This document shows positions 46,355 through 55,572 of a DNA stretch of 64,000 nt, piece by piece. Under the pieces are notes generated by a model. The model saw nothing but the letters and a program-made list of their open reading frames with translations. It searched no databases and was not told the origin of the DNA. Made by a program: the position numbers and the translations under genes. Position 1 is the stretch's first letter; every line of letters begins with the position of its first letter. Origin of the DNA: Pseudomonas pharyngis (GTDB taxonomy: Bacteria > Pseudomonadota > Gammaproteobacteria > Pseudomonadales > Pseudomonadaceae); assembly GCF_021602345.1 (NCBI RefSeq), contig NZ_BQID01000016.1:54098-118097 (forward strand), read 5' to 3'.

Positions 46355-46421
46355 AACTCGCTCTCCCTTTGGGAGAGAACACAAAACTGGCCCCCTCTCC
46401 CTCCGGGAGAGGGTTGGTGTG
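46355..46421. repeat. Relic of the MITE-like repeat before gcvT
   Basis: Two short hairpins, CTCTCCCTTTGGGAGAG and CCCCTCTCCCTCCGGGAGAGGG, resemble the end modules of the 157-206 bp repeats with the middle deleted. It lies in the sdaA-gcvT gap, 17 bp before the gcvT start. Confidence 0.55.
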
Positions 46422-46437
46422 AATCAAGGAGTCACGC

Positions 46438-47562
46438 ATGTCCACCGAACAACTGTCGAAAACCCCGCTGCACGCTCTGCACCTCGAACTCGGCGCCCGC
46501 ATGGTGCCGTTCGCCGGCTACGACATGCCGGTGCAATACCCGCTGGGCGTGATGAAGGAACACCAGCACACCCGTGAGCAGGCCGGGCTGTTCGATGTCT
46601 CGCACATGGGCCAGATCCGCCTGACCGGCGCCAATGCCGCCAAAGCCCTGGAAACCCTGGTGCCGGTAGACATCATCGACCTGCCGGTGGGCATGCAGCG
46701 CTACGCAATGTTCACCAACGAAACCGGCGGCATCCTCGATGACCTGATGGTCGCCAACCTCGGCAATGACGAGCTGTTCCTGGTGGTCAACGCCGCATGC
46801 AAGGACCAGGACCTGGCCCATCTGCAAAAACACATCGGCGATCAATGCAAGATTGAACAGCTGTTCGAAGAACGCGCCCTGCTTGCCCTGCAAGGCCCGG
46901 CTGCCGTGACCGTGCTGGCACGCCTGGCGCCGGAAGTGGCGAAAATGACTTTCATGCAATTCACCCGCGTGAAGCTGCTGGGCGTTGACTGCTTTGTCAG
47001 CCGCTCGGGCTACACCGGTGAAGACGGTTTCGAAATCTCGGTTCCGGCAGCCGATGCGGAAAAACTCGCCCGCGCCCTGCTGGCCGAACCGGAAGTCGCC
47101 GCCATCGGCCTTGGCGCCCGTGACTCGCTGCGCCTGGAAGCCGGCCTGTGCCTGTACGGCCACGACATGAACACCGAGACCACACCGATCGAAGCCAGCC
47201 TGTTGTGGGCAATCTCCAAACCTCGGCGTGCCGATGGTGCGCGCGCCGGTGGTTTCCCGGGTGCGGAGCAAGTCTTCGCTCAACAGCAAAACGGCGTTCA
47301 GCGCAAACGCGTCGGCCTGCTGCCGCAAGAGCGTACGCCGGTCCGTGAAGGTGCAGAGATCGTCAACGACGCTGGCGAAATCGTCGGTAGCGTGTGCAGC
47401 GGCGGGTTCGGCCCGACCCTGGGCGGCCCGTTGGCCATGGGTTACCTGGACAGCGCCTACGTCGCACTCGATACGGCCGTTTGGGCAATTGTTCGTGGGA
47501 AAAAGGTGCCATTGCTTGTAAGCAAAATGCCATTTGTTCCACAACGCTACTATCGCGGTTGA
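46438..47562 (+). CDS. gcvT: Aminomethyltransferase, glycine cleavage T protein
   Basis: A 374-residue folate-dependent protein that transfers the methylene group from GcvH to tetrahydrofolate, releasing ammonia. Signatures are VPFAGYDMPVQYPLGVMKEHQHTRE near residue 22, FDVSHMGQ near 50, SRSGYTGEDGFEI near 188, and GARDSLRLEAGLCLYGHDM near 222 with the catalytic-region aspartate. AAGGAG lies 9 bp upstream. It is the last gene of the gcv operon; a dyad follows at 47584. Confidence 0.95.
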   Translation: MSTEQLSKTPLHALHLELGARMVPFAGYDMPVQYPLGVMKEHQHTREQAGLFDVSHMGQIRLTGANAAKALETLVPVDIIDLPVGMQRYAMFTNETGGILDDLMVANLGNDELFLVVNAACKDQDLAHLQKHIGDQCKIEQLFEERALLALQGPAAVTVLARLAPEVAKMTFMQFTRVKLLGVDCFVSRSGYTGEDGFEISVPAADAEKLARALLAEPEVAAIGLGARDSLRLEAGLCLYGHDMNTETTPIEASLLWAISKPRRADGARAGGFPGAEQVFAQQQNGVQRKRVGLLPQERTPVREGAEIVNDAGEIVGSVCSGGFGPTLGGPLAMGYLDSAYVALDTAVWAIVRGKKVPLLVSKMPFVPQRYYRG

Positions 47563-47966
47563 TTGACTGTTTCTATAAGTAACGCGATTGCGTTATGCGT
47601 GCACTAATGTGTAACGCAATCGCCATAAAACAGTGCACTCCACTTACATACGATTCGAATTTGAACTTGGCTTATAACGTTCGAAAACAATTGAACAAGC
47701 TAATCGTATAAGCCGGACTAGTGAATCGACTAAGTGCCAGCAAGCGCAGGAAAACCGGGGCCTTCGCGGGGCTTGTTTTTTCTCCCGTAGTTGGCGTAGA
47801 GTTTGTCCACTGTGTTTGCATGGGTCAGCTTGGAATCGTGACCTGGGCAGTAGCCTACAAGTTAGCTACATCCCGTTCGACGTCTTCTTACTCTCCTGCA
47901 ACCAGCCCCAGTACTCTTTCATGAGAAGGAGACTGTCATCAATTTTTGCGTCAAAGGAAATAAGAA
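47563..47966. other. Long gap and probable leader of the cold-shock gene
   Basis: This 404-bp region is AT-rich for the genome and holds the dyad at 47584-47623 but no reading frame that I can support. Cold-shock genes commonly have long structured leaders, and the AGGAAATAAGAA context before the ATG is a good initiation site, so much of this may be transcribed 5' leader. Confidence 0.4.
47584..47623. other. Large dyad after gcvT
   Basis: GCGATTGCGTTA and TAACGCAATCGC are perfect 12-bp arms around a 16-nt loop, 22 bp past the gcvT stop. There is no T-run. It could be a rho-independent-like 3' hairpin, a stabilising structure, or a protein-binding dyad for the cold-shock gene downstream. Confidence 0.6.
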
Positions 47967-48179
47967 ATGTCCACACGTCAGAGCGGTACCGTCAAGTGGT
48001 TTAACGACGAGAAAGGTTTTGGTTTTATCACTCCAGAAAGCGGTCCGGATCTGTTCGTGCATTTCCGCGCCATTCAGGGCAACGGCTTCAAAAGCCTGAA
48101 AGAAGGCCAGAAAGTGACCTTCGTTGCTGTGCAGGGCCAGAAAGGCATGCAGGCTGACGAAGTACAAGCCGAAGGCTGA
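47967..48179 (+). CDS. Cold-shock domain protein (CspA family)
   Basis: A 70-residue single cold-shock domain that binds single-stranded nucleic acid. RNP1 is KGFGFI (about residues 16-21) and RNP2 is LFVHFRAI (about 30-37); the arginine in RNP2 replaces the more usual serine and is common in the Pseudomonas CapB/CspD-like group. It has AAGGAAA 8 bp upstream, a long AT-rich leader and a strong bidirectional terminator. It may be constitutive or growth-phase controlled rather than cold-induced; the sequence does not decide. Confidence 0.93.
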   Translation: MSTRQSGTVKWFNDEKGFGFITPESGPDLFVHFRAIQGNGFKSLKEGQKVTFVAVQGQKGMQADEVQAEG

Positions 48180-48191
48180 TCTTCTGTTACG

Positions 48192-48226
48192 AAAAAGCCC
48201 CTGATATTGATATCAGGGGCTTTTTT
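48192..48226 (+). terminator. Terminator after the cold-shock gene
   Basis: AAAAAGCCCCTGATA and TATCAGGGGCTTTTTT make a long perfect stem with a short loop and T-runs on both strands. It is 12 bp past the stop. Confidence 0.95.
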
Positions 48227-48276
48227 GTGGGCGCAAATCCGTAAAATGGCGCTTCACTTCCCGTCCAGAGGCTGCC

Positions 48277-48765
48277 ATGTCGAAACACCTGCTCAATCCC
48301 CAGGGCGATTTCCCCGCCGTCGGCCTGGGTCGTCGTCTGGCAGCGATGTTCTATGACTTTTTGCTGTGCACCGCTCTGCTGATCGTGACCGGTTTTGTTT
48401 ACAAGCTGATCCAGGCGGCAATCATCGGCGAAGAGCGCCTGCGCGTCATGACCGACGCCGGGCAGCTGGATGGCGATCCGCTGTACTCCACGGTGTTGCT
48501 GTTGGTGCTGTTTGGCTTCTTTGCCAAATTCTGGACCCACGCCGGTCAGACCCTGGGCATGCAGGTCTGGGGCATTCGCGTGCAGAACGCCGATGGCACT
48601 GCGATCAGCCTGTGGCAGGCGTTGCTGCGGTTCATGGTGTCGATTGCGTCGTGGCTGTGCCTGGGCCTGGGGTTCTTCTGGTCGCTGCTCGATAAGCAGA
48701 AGCGCGCTTGGCATGACATCTACTCCGACACGCAGCTTGTGCGAATTCCAAAGAAAGCCAAATAA
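48277..48765 (+). CDS. RDD family membrane protein
   Basis: A 162-residue inner-membrane protein of the RDD family with three membrane helices (LAAMFYDFLLCTALLIVTGFVY, STVLLLVLFGFFAKFW, FMVSIASWLCLGLGFFWSLL). The family motif is GRRLAAMFYD near residue 18, here with an extra residue between R and D, and the pattern TLGMQVWGIRV near 90. The function of RDD proteins is not generally known; transport roles have been shown for a few. It is flanked by terminators on both sides and is likely monocistronic. Confidence 0.87.
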   Translation: MSKHLLNPQGDFPAVGLGRRLAAMFYDFLLCTALLIVTGFVYKLIQAAIIGEERLRVMTDAGQLDGDPLYSTVLLLVLFGFFAKFWTHAGQTLGMQVWGIRVQNADGTAISLWQALLRFMVSIASWLCLGLGFFWSLLDKQKRAWHDIYSDTQLVRIPKKAK

Positions 48766-48777
48766 TCCTCCAGATGC

Positions 48778-48808
48778 AAAAACGCCCCGATCCAATCGGG
48801 GCGTTTTT
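48778..48808. terminator. Bidirectional terminator between the RDD gene and nadA
   Basis: AAAAACGCCCCGAT and ATCGGGGCGTTTTT form a perfect stem around CCA, with A/T runs on both sides. It serves the two convergent genes. Confidence 0.95.
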
Positions 48809-48823
48809 GTTTGCGTCGCAAGG

Positions 48824-49882
48824 TCAGGCGTTGCCGGCCAGCTTCATCCGTGCTGCCTGAGTGAAATCGAGCATGCGTTTCAGCGGACGAATCGCCTGCG
48901 GGATCAGGGCCGGGTCGACGAAGATCTCGTTCGAGCCCTCCTTCAGGCACTTCAGCGTGCGTTCAAGGGTGTTCATGGCCATCCACGGGCAATGTGCGCA
49001 ACTGCGGCATGCCGCGCCGTTACCGGCGGTTGGCGCCTCGATGAAGACCTTGTCCGGGCACAGCTGCTGCATCTTGTAAAAGATGCCGCGATCAGTGGCC
49101 ACGATCAGGGTCTTGTTCGGCAGCGATTGAGCGGCGGCAATCAGCTGACTGGTAGAACCGACGGCGTCCGCCAACTCGATCACCGAGGTCGGCGACTCCG
49201 GATGCACCAGAATGGCGGCGTCCGGGTACAGCGCTTTCATGTCTTCCAGCTGCTTGGACTTGAACTCCTCATGGACGATGCATGCACCATCCCAGAGCAG
49301 CATGTCGGCGCCGGTCTGACGCTGGATGTAGGTGCCCAAGTGCTTGTCCGGACCCCAGATAATGGTTTCGCCGTTGTCCATCAGGCTTTCGACGATTTCC
49401 AGTGCACAACTGGAGGTCACGACCCAGTCGGCCCGGGCTTTGACGGCGGCCGAGGTGTTGGCATACACCACCACGGTGCGCTCCGGATGCTGATCGCAGA
49501 ACGCCGAGAACTCGTCCACCGGGCAACCCAGATCCAGCGAGCAGGTGGCTTCCAGGGTCGGCATCAACACACGTTTTTCAGGGTTGAGAATCTTCGCGGT
49601 CTCGCCCATGAATTTCACGCCGGCAACCACCACGGTCTTGGCCGGATGGGCGTTGCCGAAGCGAGCCATTTCCAGGGAGTCGGAAACACAACCGCCGGTT
49701 TCTTCGGCGAGGGCCTGAATGATCGGATCGCAATAAAAGTGGGCAACCAGCACCGCGTCCTGAGCCTTGAGCTCGTCGGCGATGGCGGAACGGTAATAAG
49801 CTTCTTCCTCGGCTGTCAGCGGCTTGGGCTGCTTGGCGTCGAGGTGGGCTTGTACCAGAAGGCGTTCGGAAATCTGCGTCAT
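48824..49882 (-). CDS. nadA: Quinolinate synthase A
   Basis: A 352-residue iron-sulfur enzyme that condenses iminoaspartate and dihydroxyacetone phosphate to quinolinate in NAD synthesis. Visible signatures are [32 protein letters not shown] near residues 50-80, [12 protein letters not shown] near 95, and the late [16 protein letters not shown], whose cysteines with two earlier ones bind the 4Fe-4S cluster. The ATG at 49882 is preferred; the frame runs on to 49990, but that extension is not conserved. Monocistronic. Confidence 0.95.
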   Translation of the reverse strand: MTQISERLLVQAHLDAKQPKPLTAEEEAYYRSAIADELKAQDAVLVAHFYCDPIIQALAEETGGCVSDSLEMARFGNAHPAKTVVVAGVKFMGETAKILNPEKRVLMPTLEATCSLDLGCPVDEFSAFCDQHPERTVVVYANTSAAVKARADWVVTSSCALEIVESLMDNGETIIWGPDKHLGTYIQRQTGADMLLWDGACIVHEEFKSKQLEDMKALYPDAAILVHPESPTSVIELADAVGSTSQLIAAAQSLPNKTLIVATDRGIFYKMQQLCPDKVFIEAPTAGNGAACRSCAHCPWMAMNTLERTLKCLKEGSNEIFVDPALIPQAIRPLKRMLDFTQAARMKLAGNA

Positions 49883-50092
49883 GTTCGCAAGACCTGCAGG
49901 CGCATTCGCGCGAAAGTCGAGTATACACCCGGCTCCGGACCGCTTGAGGGTACCGCCGGGAAAGTGAGTATTATCAGGCACGGACAGCAATGAAGCTGCG
50001 CAAGGCTACAGAATATCCCGTTGATACAAAAGATGATTCTGACCTGTGTCACGGAGGGAAGAAACGAAGGGAGGAATGCCCGAATCGCAGGC

Positions 50093-50138
50093 AAAAAAAA
50101 ACCCGGAAATCCTCACTTTCGTGGGCCTTCCGGATTTT
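50093..50138 (-). terminator. Terminator after tRNA-Lys
   Basis: On the minus strand CCGGAA...TTCCGG with an inner CCCAC/GTGAG pairing is followed by eight T residues. It starts about 16 bp past the tRNA 3' end. Confidence 0.85.
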
Positions 50139-50153
50139 CTAAACCGCCAAATA

Positions 50154-50229
50154 TGGTGGGTCGTGTGGGATTCGAACCTACGACCAATTGGTTAAAAGCC
50201 AACTGCTCTACCAACTGAGCTAACGACCC
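50154..50229 (-). tRNA. tRNA-Lys (anticodon TTT)
   Basis: A 76-nt cloverleaf on the minus strand with a 7-bp acceptor stem (GGGTCGT/ACGACCC), D loop AGTTGGTA, anticodon stem GTTGG/CCAAT with loop CTTTTAA (anticodon TTT), T arm GTAGG-TTCGAAT-CCCAC, discriminator A and encoded CCA. A promoter and a terminator flank it, so it is a single-tRNA unit. Confidence 0.97.
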
Positions 50230-50246
50230 GCTGTGTGGTGGCGCGT

Positions 50247-50274
50247 ATAATACTGATTTTTAAGGAATATTCAA
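50247..50274 (-). promoter_or_regulatory. Promoter of tRNA-Lys
   Basis: TTGAAT-N16-TATTAT on the minus strand, about 18 bp before the tRNA 5' end. It is a good sigma-70 promoter in the short gap after queC. Confidence 0.7.
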
Positions 50275-50292
50275 CACCTAATTTGAAAAAAA

Positions 50293-50985
50293 TCAAAAAT
50301 AAGGTGTCGGGTCGCTGATTCCGGCCGCCGCGAAGCCTTCTGCACGCAGTCGGCAGCTGTCGCATTTGCCGCAAGCGCGGCCATCATCGTCGGCCTGATA
50401 GCAGGAAACGGTCAGCCCATAATCAACGCCAAGCTTCACCCCCGCCTGGACGATCTGCGCCTTGCTCAGATTCTGCAGCGGTGCCTGGATGCGGAAGCCA
50501 TTGCCTTCGACGCCAGCCTTGGTTGCCAGATTGGCCATGCGCTCGAACGACTCGATGAACTCGGGACGGCAATCCGGGTAACCGGAGTAGTCCACCGCGT
50601 TGACGCCGATAAAGATGTCACGGGCGCCGAGCACTTCAGCCCAGCCGAGAGCCAGCGACAGGAAAACCGTGTTGCGCGCCGGCACGTAAGTCACCGGGAT
50701 GCCTTCGCCCAACTCTTCCGGGATATCGATGCTGGTATCGGTCAGGGCCGAACCGCCCATGCCGTTCAGGTTAAGGCCGATTACCTTGTGCTCGACCACG
50801 CCCAGGTCGCGGGCAACGCGAGCGGCGGCATGCAGTTCGGCGTGGGAACGCTGACCGTAATCGAAACTCATCGTGTAGCAGGCGTAGCCTTCAGCGCGGG
50901 CCATGGCCACGACAGTGGCCGAGTCCAGGCCACCCGACAGCAGGATTACCGCACGTTTTTGGCTAGTGTTCAGTTGTTCAGTCAT
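50293..50985 (-). CDS. queC: 7-cyano-7-deazaguanine synthase
   Basis: A 230-residue ATP-dependent enzyme that makes preQ0 from 7-carboxy-7-deazaguanine for queuosine in tRNA. The PP-loop is [13 protein letters not shown] near residue 16; [11 protein letters not shown] follows, and the zinc site near the C terminus is [10 protein letters not shown], completed by an upstream cysteine ([14 protein letters not shown]). The ATG at 50985 starts 1 bp after the queE stop, so the two genes are one unit. An in-frame start at 51006 is less likely. Confidence 0.95.
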   Translation of the reverse strand: MTEQLNTSQKRAVILLSGGLDSATVVAMARAEGYACYTMSFDYGQRSHAELHAAARVARDLGVVEHKVIGLNLNGMGGSALTDTSIDIPEELGEGIPVTYVPARNTVFLSLALGWAEVLGARDIFIGVNAVDYSGYPDCRPEFIESFERMANLATKAGVEGNGFRIQAPLQNLSKAQIVQAGVKLGVDYGLTVSCYQADDDGRACGKCDSCRLRAEGFAAAGISDPTPYF

Positions 50986-50986
50986 C

Positions 50987-51634
50987 TCAGCGCCCCGGCT
51001 CATCATTCCATAGATATTTATGCAGCTGCAGTTGCAGGCGCACTGGCAGGTTATCCGCCACCACCCAGTCCGCCAGATCCCGAGCGTTCAGGTCGTGGTG
51101 ACTTGGGGAAAACAACACTTCACCCGCACGTCGCTCAAGACCGTACTGGATCAGCTTCGATACCGCCCAGTCATAGTCGTCCCTCGAGCAGATGACAAAC
51201 TTCACCTGATCGTTGGGCGTCAGCAGTTCGATGTTCTCGTAACGGTTACGATGGGCTTCTTTGGAGTCTGGCGTCTTCAGGTCGACCACCCGACTGACCC
51301 GCGAATCGACCGCCGAGATGTCGAGAGCGCCGCTGGTTTCCAGCGAGACCTCGTAGCCGGCATCGCATAATTGCTTGAGCAAAGGGATGGCATTGGGCTG
51401 TGCCAGCGGCTCACCGCCAGTGACACAGACGTAGCGCGGGCGAAAGCCGGCCACTTGCTCGAGGATGTCGTCGAGGGTACGGACCGTGCCACCGCTGAAA
51501 GCGTAGGCGCTGTCGCAGTATTGGCAACGCAATGGGCAACCGGTCAGGCGCACAAAAACAGTGGGCAACCCGGCAGTCCGCGTTTCCCCCTGCAACGAGT
51601 AGAAAACTTCGGTAATTCTCAATGTGTCTTGCAT
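50987..51634 (-). CDS. queE: 7-carboxy-7-deazaguanine synthase
   Basis: A 215-residue radical SAM enzyme that contracts 6-carboxytetrahydropterin to 7-carboxy-7-deazaguanine, just before QueC. The cluster motif is CPLRCQYC (CX3CX2C) in [19 protein letters not shown] near residues 33-50, preceded by [28 protein letters not shown] is near 76. The ATG at 51634 matches the family start; a GTG at 51643 would add three residues. It is 164 bp downstream of the cpoB stop, after a terminator. Confidence 0.94.
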   Translation of the reverse strand: MQDTLRITEVFYSLQGETRTAGLPTVFVRLTGCPLRCQYCDSAYAFSGGTVRTLDDILEQVAGFRPRYVCVTGGEPLAQPNAIPLLKQLCDAGYEVSLETSGALDISAVDSRVSRVVDLKTPDSKEAHRNRYENIELLTPNDQVKFVICSRDDYDWAVSKLIQYGLERRAGEVLFSPSHHDLNARDLADWVVADNLPVRLQLQLHKYLWNDEPGR

Positions 51635-51751
51635 AGTCGCCACGGGCGTAACAGCTAAACAGGCTGTCCGCCTCCGTCAGGCACCTCTGGCAACCCCGCC
51701 AACGCGTAGATCACCAGGAGCGTGTTTCATAAAAGGGCGTGAATTCTAACG

Positions 51752-51780
51752 AAAAAACCCGCGACAAGCGCGGGTTTCTT
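51752..51780 (-). terminator. Terminator after cpoB
   Basis: CCCGCG-ACAAG-CGCGGG is a 6-bp GC stem with A/T runs on both sides (six T residues on the minus strand), 19 bp past the cpoB stop. It ends the tol-pal operon. Confidence 0.85.
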
Positions 51781-51798
51781 CCAAACGGGTCAACGCTG

Positions 51799-52638
51799 TT
51801 ACATGCGTTGCAGATCGCGCTGGGCCAACTGAGCGGCGGACGTGCCCGGATACTGGGCCACCACCTGCTGCAGAATGCCTTTGACCTTGTCGGTATGACC
51901 GAGGCGGCGCTCTACGTCAGCCAGCTTGTACAGCGAATCCGGCACTTTGGCGTGCTTGGGATACAGCTGCGAAACCTTGGCAAAAGCCTGACCTGCACCT
52001 TGCAGATCACCTTTGGCCAGGTTCACTTCACCCAGCCAGTACTGGGCGTTGCCCGCGTATTGGCTGTTCGGGTATTTACGCAGGAATGCGGCAAACGCCT
52101 GGCTGGCCTTGTCGAAATCCTTGGCTTTGATCAGGTCGAAAGCGGCGTCGTAATACAGCTTTTCCTTGGCCGGATCAGCCGGTTCGCTACCTGCGGCAGG
52201 TGCCTGGGCGGCAGCAGCGGCGCCGGCTCCAGCAGCAGCACCGGCAGCAGCACTTGCATCGCCACCGGCAGAAGAATTCTCGGGAGTCGCGGCTGGTGCA
52301 ACGCCGGATCCTATGCGCCGATCAAGATCCTGGTATCGCTCCAGGGATTCCTGTTTCATGCGCGAAACCTGGTTCTGCAGTTCTTCGATCACGCCTTGCT
52401 GGCGCGACAGTTGATCCTGCATTTGTTGCAGTTGGTTGAACAGCATGCCGTTTGCCGAGGCAGGGGCCGAAGCCGCTCCCCCGGCATAGGCGCCGTTCGT
52501 ACCGTAACCTGCAGGCGGATAACTGCTCCCGCTATTGTTATAACCGGAGTTGTCATCGACCACAGGAACCGCAGCCCACGCCGCAAGCGGCGCGAGGCTG
52601 AGAGCCAGAACAGTTACAGCACGACGGCACGTTCGCAT
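51799..52638 (-). CDS. cpoB: Cell division coordinator CpoB (YbgF)
   Basis: A 279-residue periplasmic protein that links peptidoglycan synthesis with Tol-driven outer-membrane constriction. A signal peptide covers about residues 1-22 (VTVLALSLAPLAAWA). A coiled-coil trimerisation region lies about 67-98 (FNQLQQMQDQLSRQQGVIEELQNQ). An alanine-rich linker at about 117-150 leads to TPR repeats from 155 (AAFDLIKAKDFDKASQAFAAFLRKYPNSQYAGNAQYWLGEV). It begins 6 bp after pal and ends the operon. Confidence 0.93.
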   Translation of the reverse strand: MRTCRRAVTVLALSLAPLAAWAAVPVVDDNSGYNNSGSSYPPAGYGTNGAYAGGAASAPASANGMLFNQLQQMQDQLSRQQGVIEELQNQVSRMKQESLERYQDLDRRIGSGVAPAATPENSSAGGDASAAAGAAAGAGAAAAAQAPAAGSEPADPAKEKLYYDAAFDLIKAKDFDKASQAFAAFLRKYPNSQYAGNAQYWLGEVNLAKGDLQGAGQAFAKVSQLYPKHAKVPDSLYKLADVERRLGHTDKVKGILQQVVAQYPGTSAAQLAQRDLQRM

Positions 52639-52644
52639 ATCGAA

Positions 52645-53142
52645 TTACTTACGCAGTTCGACGCGACGGTTTTGAGCCCAGGACTGCTCGTCGTTGCCGG
52701 TAGCAACTGGACGCTCTTCGCCGTAGGAAACCAGTTCCAGCTGAGCTGGGGAAACACCTTGCAGAACCAGGTAGCGCTGAACGGCTTTCGCACGACGCTC
52801 GCCCAGTGCCATGTTGTACTCACGAGTACCACGTTCGTCGGTGTTGCCTTCCAGAACAACGCGAGCGCCGTTTGCTTTCAGGTCTTTGGCGTGAACGTCC
52901 AGAGCGCGCATGGCTTCTGGCTTCAGGTCCGAGCTGTCGTATTCGAAGTAGAAGGTGGTGATTGCGCGCAGAGCAGCTTCTTCGCTCAGGGAACCGTCAA
53001 CTGCACCAGTGTTTGCGCCGTAACCAGCGTTTGGATCAACAGCGCCTTCACCGGCGTTGTCGCCGCCTTTGGACGAGCAACCTACAGCTACAGCCATGGC
53101 CAGAGCCAGCGCAGCAAATTTACCAAACTTCAGCATTTCCAT
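52645..53142 (-). CDS. pal: Peptidoglycan-associated lipoprotein Pal
   Basis: A 165-residue outer-membrane lipoprotein. The lipobox is AVGC at residues 19-22 (lipidated Cys22), and the OmpA-like domain (about 55-165) has [27 protein letters not shown], the peptidoglycan-binding loop, and ends NRRVELRK. It anchors the outer membrane to peptidoglycan and is moved by TolB during division. It follows tolB by 52 bp. Confidence 0.97.
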   Translation of the reverse strand: MEMLKFGKFAALALAMAVAVGCSSKGGDNAGEGAVDPNAGYGANTGAVDGSLSEEAALRAITTFYFEYDSSDLKPEAMRALDVHAKDLKANGARVVLEGNTDERGTREYNMALGERRAKAVQRYLVLQGVSPAQLELVSYGEERPVATGNDEQSWAQNRRVELRK

Positions 53143-53194
53143 CGTGAAACTCCTAATGAACCCCAGTGTGTTAAGTAAAACGTAAAGCGCCGCG

Positions 53195-54496
53195 TCAGTT
53201 CAGGTAAGGGGACCAGGACGGTTCTCTGACTTCGCCTTGAGCGGTAGGAAGCGGGAGCCTCACGCGTCCATTAATGGACACGAGCATCAAGACTCCCCGG
53301 CCCTGCTGGCGGGTGGCGTAGATTACCATGGTGCCGTTGGGCGCAACAGTAGGCGACTCGTCCAGAGTGCTATCAGTGAGGATTTTTACACTTCCGCGCT
53401 GCAAATCCTGAGCCGCCACTTTGAAATTGGTGAAACCGTCCTGACGATGGATCATCACCAGGGTCTTTTCATCCGCCGAAAGCTTGGGGTTGGCGTTGTA
53501 GTTGCCCACGAACGTCACACGCTCGGCACCGCCACCGCCAGCACTGGTCTTGTAGATCTGCGGTTTGCCGCCACGGTCGGAGGTGAAGTAGATGGTCGAA
53601 CCATCCTTGCCCCAGTACGGTTCGGTATTGATGCCAGGACCTGCGGTTACGCGGGTGATCTGACGCGAACCGAGGTTCATCACGTAGATGTCCGGGTTAC
53701 CGTCTTTCGACAGCACGAACGCCAGGCGATTGCCATCCGGCGACCAGGCTGGCGCGCCGTTCAAGCCTTCGAAGTTGGTGATCTGCTCGCGGCGACCGGT
53801 GTCGATGTTCTGCATGAAGATGCGCGGACGCTTCTGCTCGAACGACACATAGGCGATACGCTTGCCGTCCGGTGCAAAACGCGGCGACAGGATCGGCTCA
53901 CGCGATTGCAGCAGGGTCACGGCACGGGCGCCGTCATAGTCCGAACGCTGCAGGGTGTAACGGGTGTTCTTCTCGGAGAAACGCTCGGCCGTGACGTACA
54001 GCAGGCGAGTCGAGAATGCACCTTTGATACCGGTCAGTTTTTCGAACGACTGATCGGAGATGTAGTGCGCCATGTCGCGCAGCTGTTCGGTGGTACCGGA
54101 CACGCTGCCGTCAGCCACTTTCTGTTCGGTGGCGACGTTGAACAAAGCCCACTGCACCTGCAGACGGCCACCGGCCGGCACGATGCTGCCGACCATCATG
54201 TATTGCGCGCCCACCGCCTTCCAGTCACGGAAGATGATTTCGCTTGGCTGGCTTGGCTGACTGATCATGTTTTGCTTTGGAATCGGCGAGTAATAGCCCG
54301 AGTTGCGCAAATCGTTACCAATGATTTCAGCCATGTCATCCGGCAGGACGGCACCGCCCTGGAAACCGAACGGTACGACGGCGATCGGAGTCGCCCGATC
54401 GCTGCCGCTGGTGACCAGAATGTTCTTTTCATCCGCCATCGCGATCCCTGCCATGCAGCAGATCACGACCAGCATTCCTCGAAGAAGGTTTCTCAC
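53195..54496 (-). CDS. tolB: Tol-Pal system periplasmic protein TolB
   Basis: A 433-residue periplasmic protein. A signal peptide covers residues 1-21 ([17 protein letters not shown]). An N-terminal domain (about 25-160) is followed by a six-bladed WD40-like beta propeller, with repeats such as [45 protein letters not shown] and [25 protein letters not shown]. It shuttles between Pal and TolA. It overlaps tolA by 4 bp. Confidence 0.96.
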   Translation of the reverse strand: MRNLLRGMLVVICCMAGIAMADEKNILVTSGSDRATPIAVVPFGFQGGAVLPDDMAEIIGNDLRNSGYYSPIPKQNMISQPSQPSEIIFRDWKAVGAQYMMVGSIVPAGGRLQVQWALFNVATEQKVADGSVSGTTEQLRDMAHYISDQSFEKLTGIKGAFSTRLLYVTAERFSEKNTRYTLQRSDYDGARAVTLLQSREPILSPRFAPDGKRIAYVSFEQKRPRIFMQNIDTGRREQITNFEGLNGAPAWSPDGNRLAFVLSKDGNPDIYVMNLGSRQITRVTAGPGINTEPYWGKDGSTIYFTSDRGGKPQIYKTSAGGGGAERVTFVGNYNANPKLSADEKTLVMIHRQDGFTNFKVAAQDLQRGSVKILTDSTLDESPTVAPNGTMVIYATRQQGRGVLMLVSINGRVRLPLPTAQGEVREPSWSPYLN

Positions 54497-55572
54497 AAGG
54501 CTAGATCCTCAGGTGTGAATGTCATCTTGAATGAACGATACGGAGCGAAATCGCTCGGCTTCATTCCCTGCATTTCCGTCAAACGTCCAATATTCTTGAC
54601 CGCTGCCACTGCTGACGCATCGAACGGACCGTCGCCACTGGACTTGGCCACGCTGACCGAGGTCACCGTACCGTCCGGCAACATGCCGATCTGCAGCACA
54701 ACCGTCATGCCTTTGCGTGCTGAAGGTGGACGCGCCCAGCCTTCTGCTGCCCGCGCACGAATCAGGTCATCGAAACTGCCCGCAACTTCGTCGCCCTGCT
54801 CATCGGCCAAGGCCTGCTGGCGCTGCGGCGTGTCGGAAAGCAAATCTGCCAGGGCCTGAGCCTTTTTGTCTTCGGCGGATTTACGTGCCGCTTCCTGCGC
54901 TTTCTTCTTCGCAGCATCGGCAGCAGCTTTCTTCTTCGCGTCTTCGGCGACTTTCTTCTTCGCCTCTTCAGCTTCAGCTTTCTTCTTGGCGTCTTCGGCG
55001 GCTTTCTTTTTCGCGTCTTCGACGATCTTCTTCTTGGCTTCTTCAGCGGCCGCTTTCTTGGCCTCTTCTTCAGCAGCCTTTTTGGCTTCTTCTTCGGCTT
55101 TCTTCTTGGCTATATCAGCCAATTGTTTCTCTTCTGCCTTCTTGGCTTCGGCGGCTTTCTTGGCGTCGTCGGCTTTCTTGGCTTCATCAGCCTTCTTCGC
55201 CTCGTCCGCTTTCTTCGCCTCATCGGCCTTCTTGGCTTCCTCGGCCTTTTGAGCCGCTTCTTCTTTCTTTTGTTCCGCAGCCTTCACCGCTTCCTGCTCG
55301 ACCTTTTTCTGCTCCATCTGCTCGACTTCGGTCTGGCGCGCGGCGGATTTCTTCGCCTCACCCGCAATCTTCTGATTGGTCTGGGTCGTTGCCTGACTTT
55401 TCGATTTCAGCTGGTACAGGGTCGCCTGGACAATCGGCTTGGCTGGCGGCAGCTCCGGGGTCAGGGCGAAACTGACAAACAGCATGCCGAACACCAGCAC
55501 GTGCAAGCCAATCGCCCAGACACTAGGCCAGAAGTAGCTTTCCGAGGCGGACGGCTCTCGCTGTTGCTGCAT
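54493..55572 (-). CDS. tolA: Tol-Pal system protein TolA
   Basis: A 359-residue inner-membrane protein that spans the periplasm. One membrane helix at about residues 17-37 ([20 protein letters not shown]) anchors it to TolQR. A long Ala/Lys/Glu-rich helical domain covers about 60-250, including a KKADEA hexapeptide repeat block (111-148). The C-terminal globular domain (about 255-359; [36 protein letters not shown]) binds TolB. The start overlaps the tolR stop by one base (TGATG). Confidence 0.95.
   Translation of the reverse strand: MQQQREPSASESYFWPSVWAIGLHVLVFGMLFVSFALTPELPPAKPIVQATLYQLKSKSQATTQTNQKIAGEAKKSAARQTEVEQMEQKKVEQEAVKAAEQKKEEAAQKAEEAKKADEAKKADEAKKADEAKKADDAKKAAEAKKAEEKQLADIAKKKAEEEAKKAAEEEAKKAAAEEAKKKIVEDAKKKAAEDAKKKAEAEEAKKKVAEDAKKKAAADAAKKKAQEAARKSAEDKKAQALADLLSDTPQRQQALADEQGDEVAGSFDDLIRARAAEGWARPPSARKGMTVVLQIGMLPDGTVTSVSVAKSSGDGPFDASAVAAVKNIGRLTEMQGMKPSDFAPYRSFKMTFTPEDLAL
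55129..55239 (-). repeat. Tandem KKADEA repeat inside tolA
   Basis: About six 18-bp units encode KKADEA and variants ([17 protein letters not shown]). Such tandem coding repeats in the TolA helical arm can vary in copy number between strains without a frameshift, since the unit is a multiple of three. Confidence 0.8.

Noticed and set aside
54866-55252. A Phe/Ser/Ala-rich 128-residue plus-strand frame resembling a membrane protein
   Set aside because: It is the antisense of the TolA Lys/Ala/Glu repeat region; the pattern follows from reverse-complementing AAG and GAA codons.
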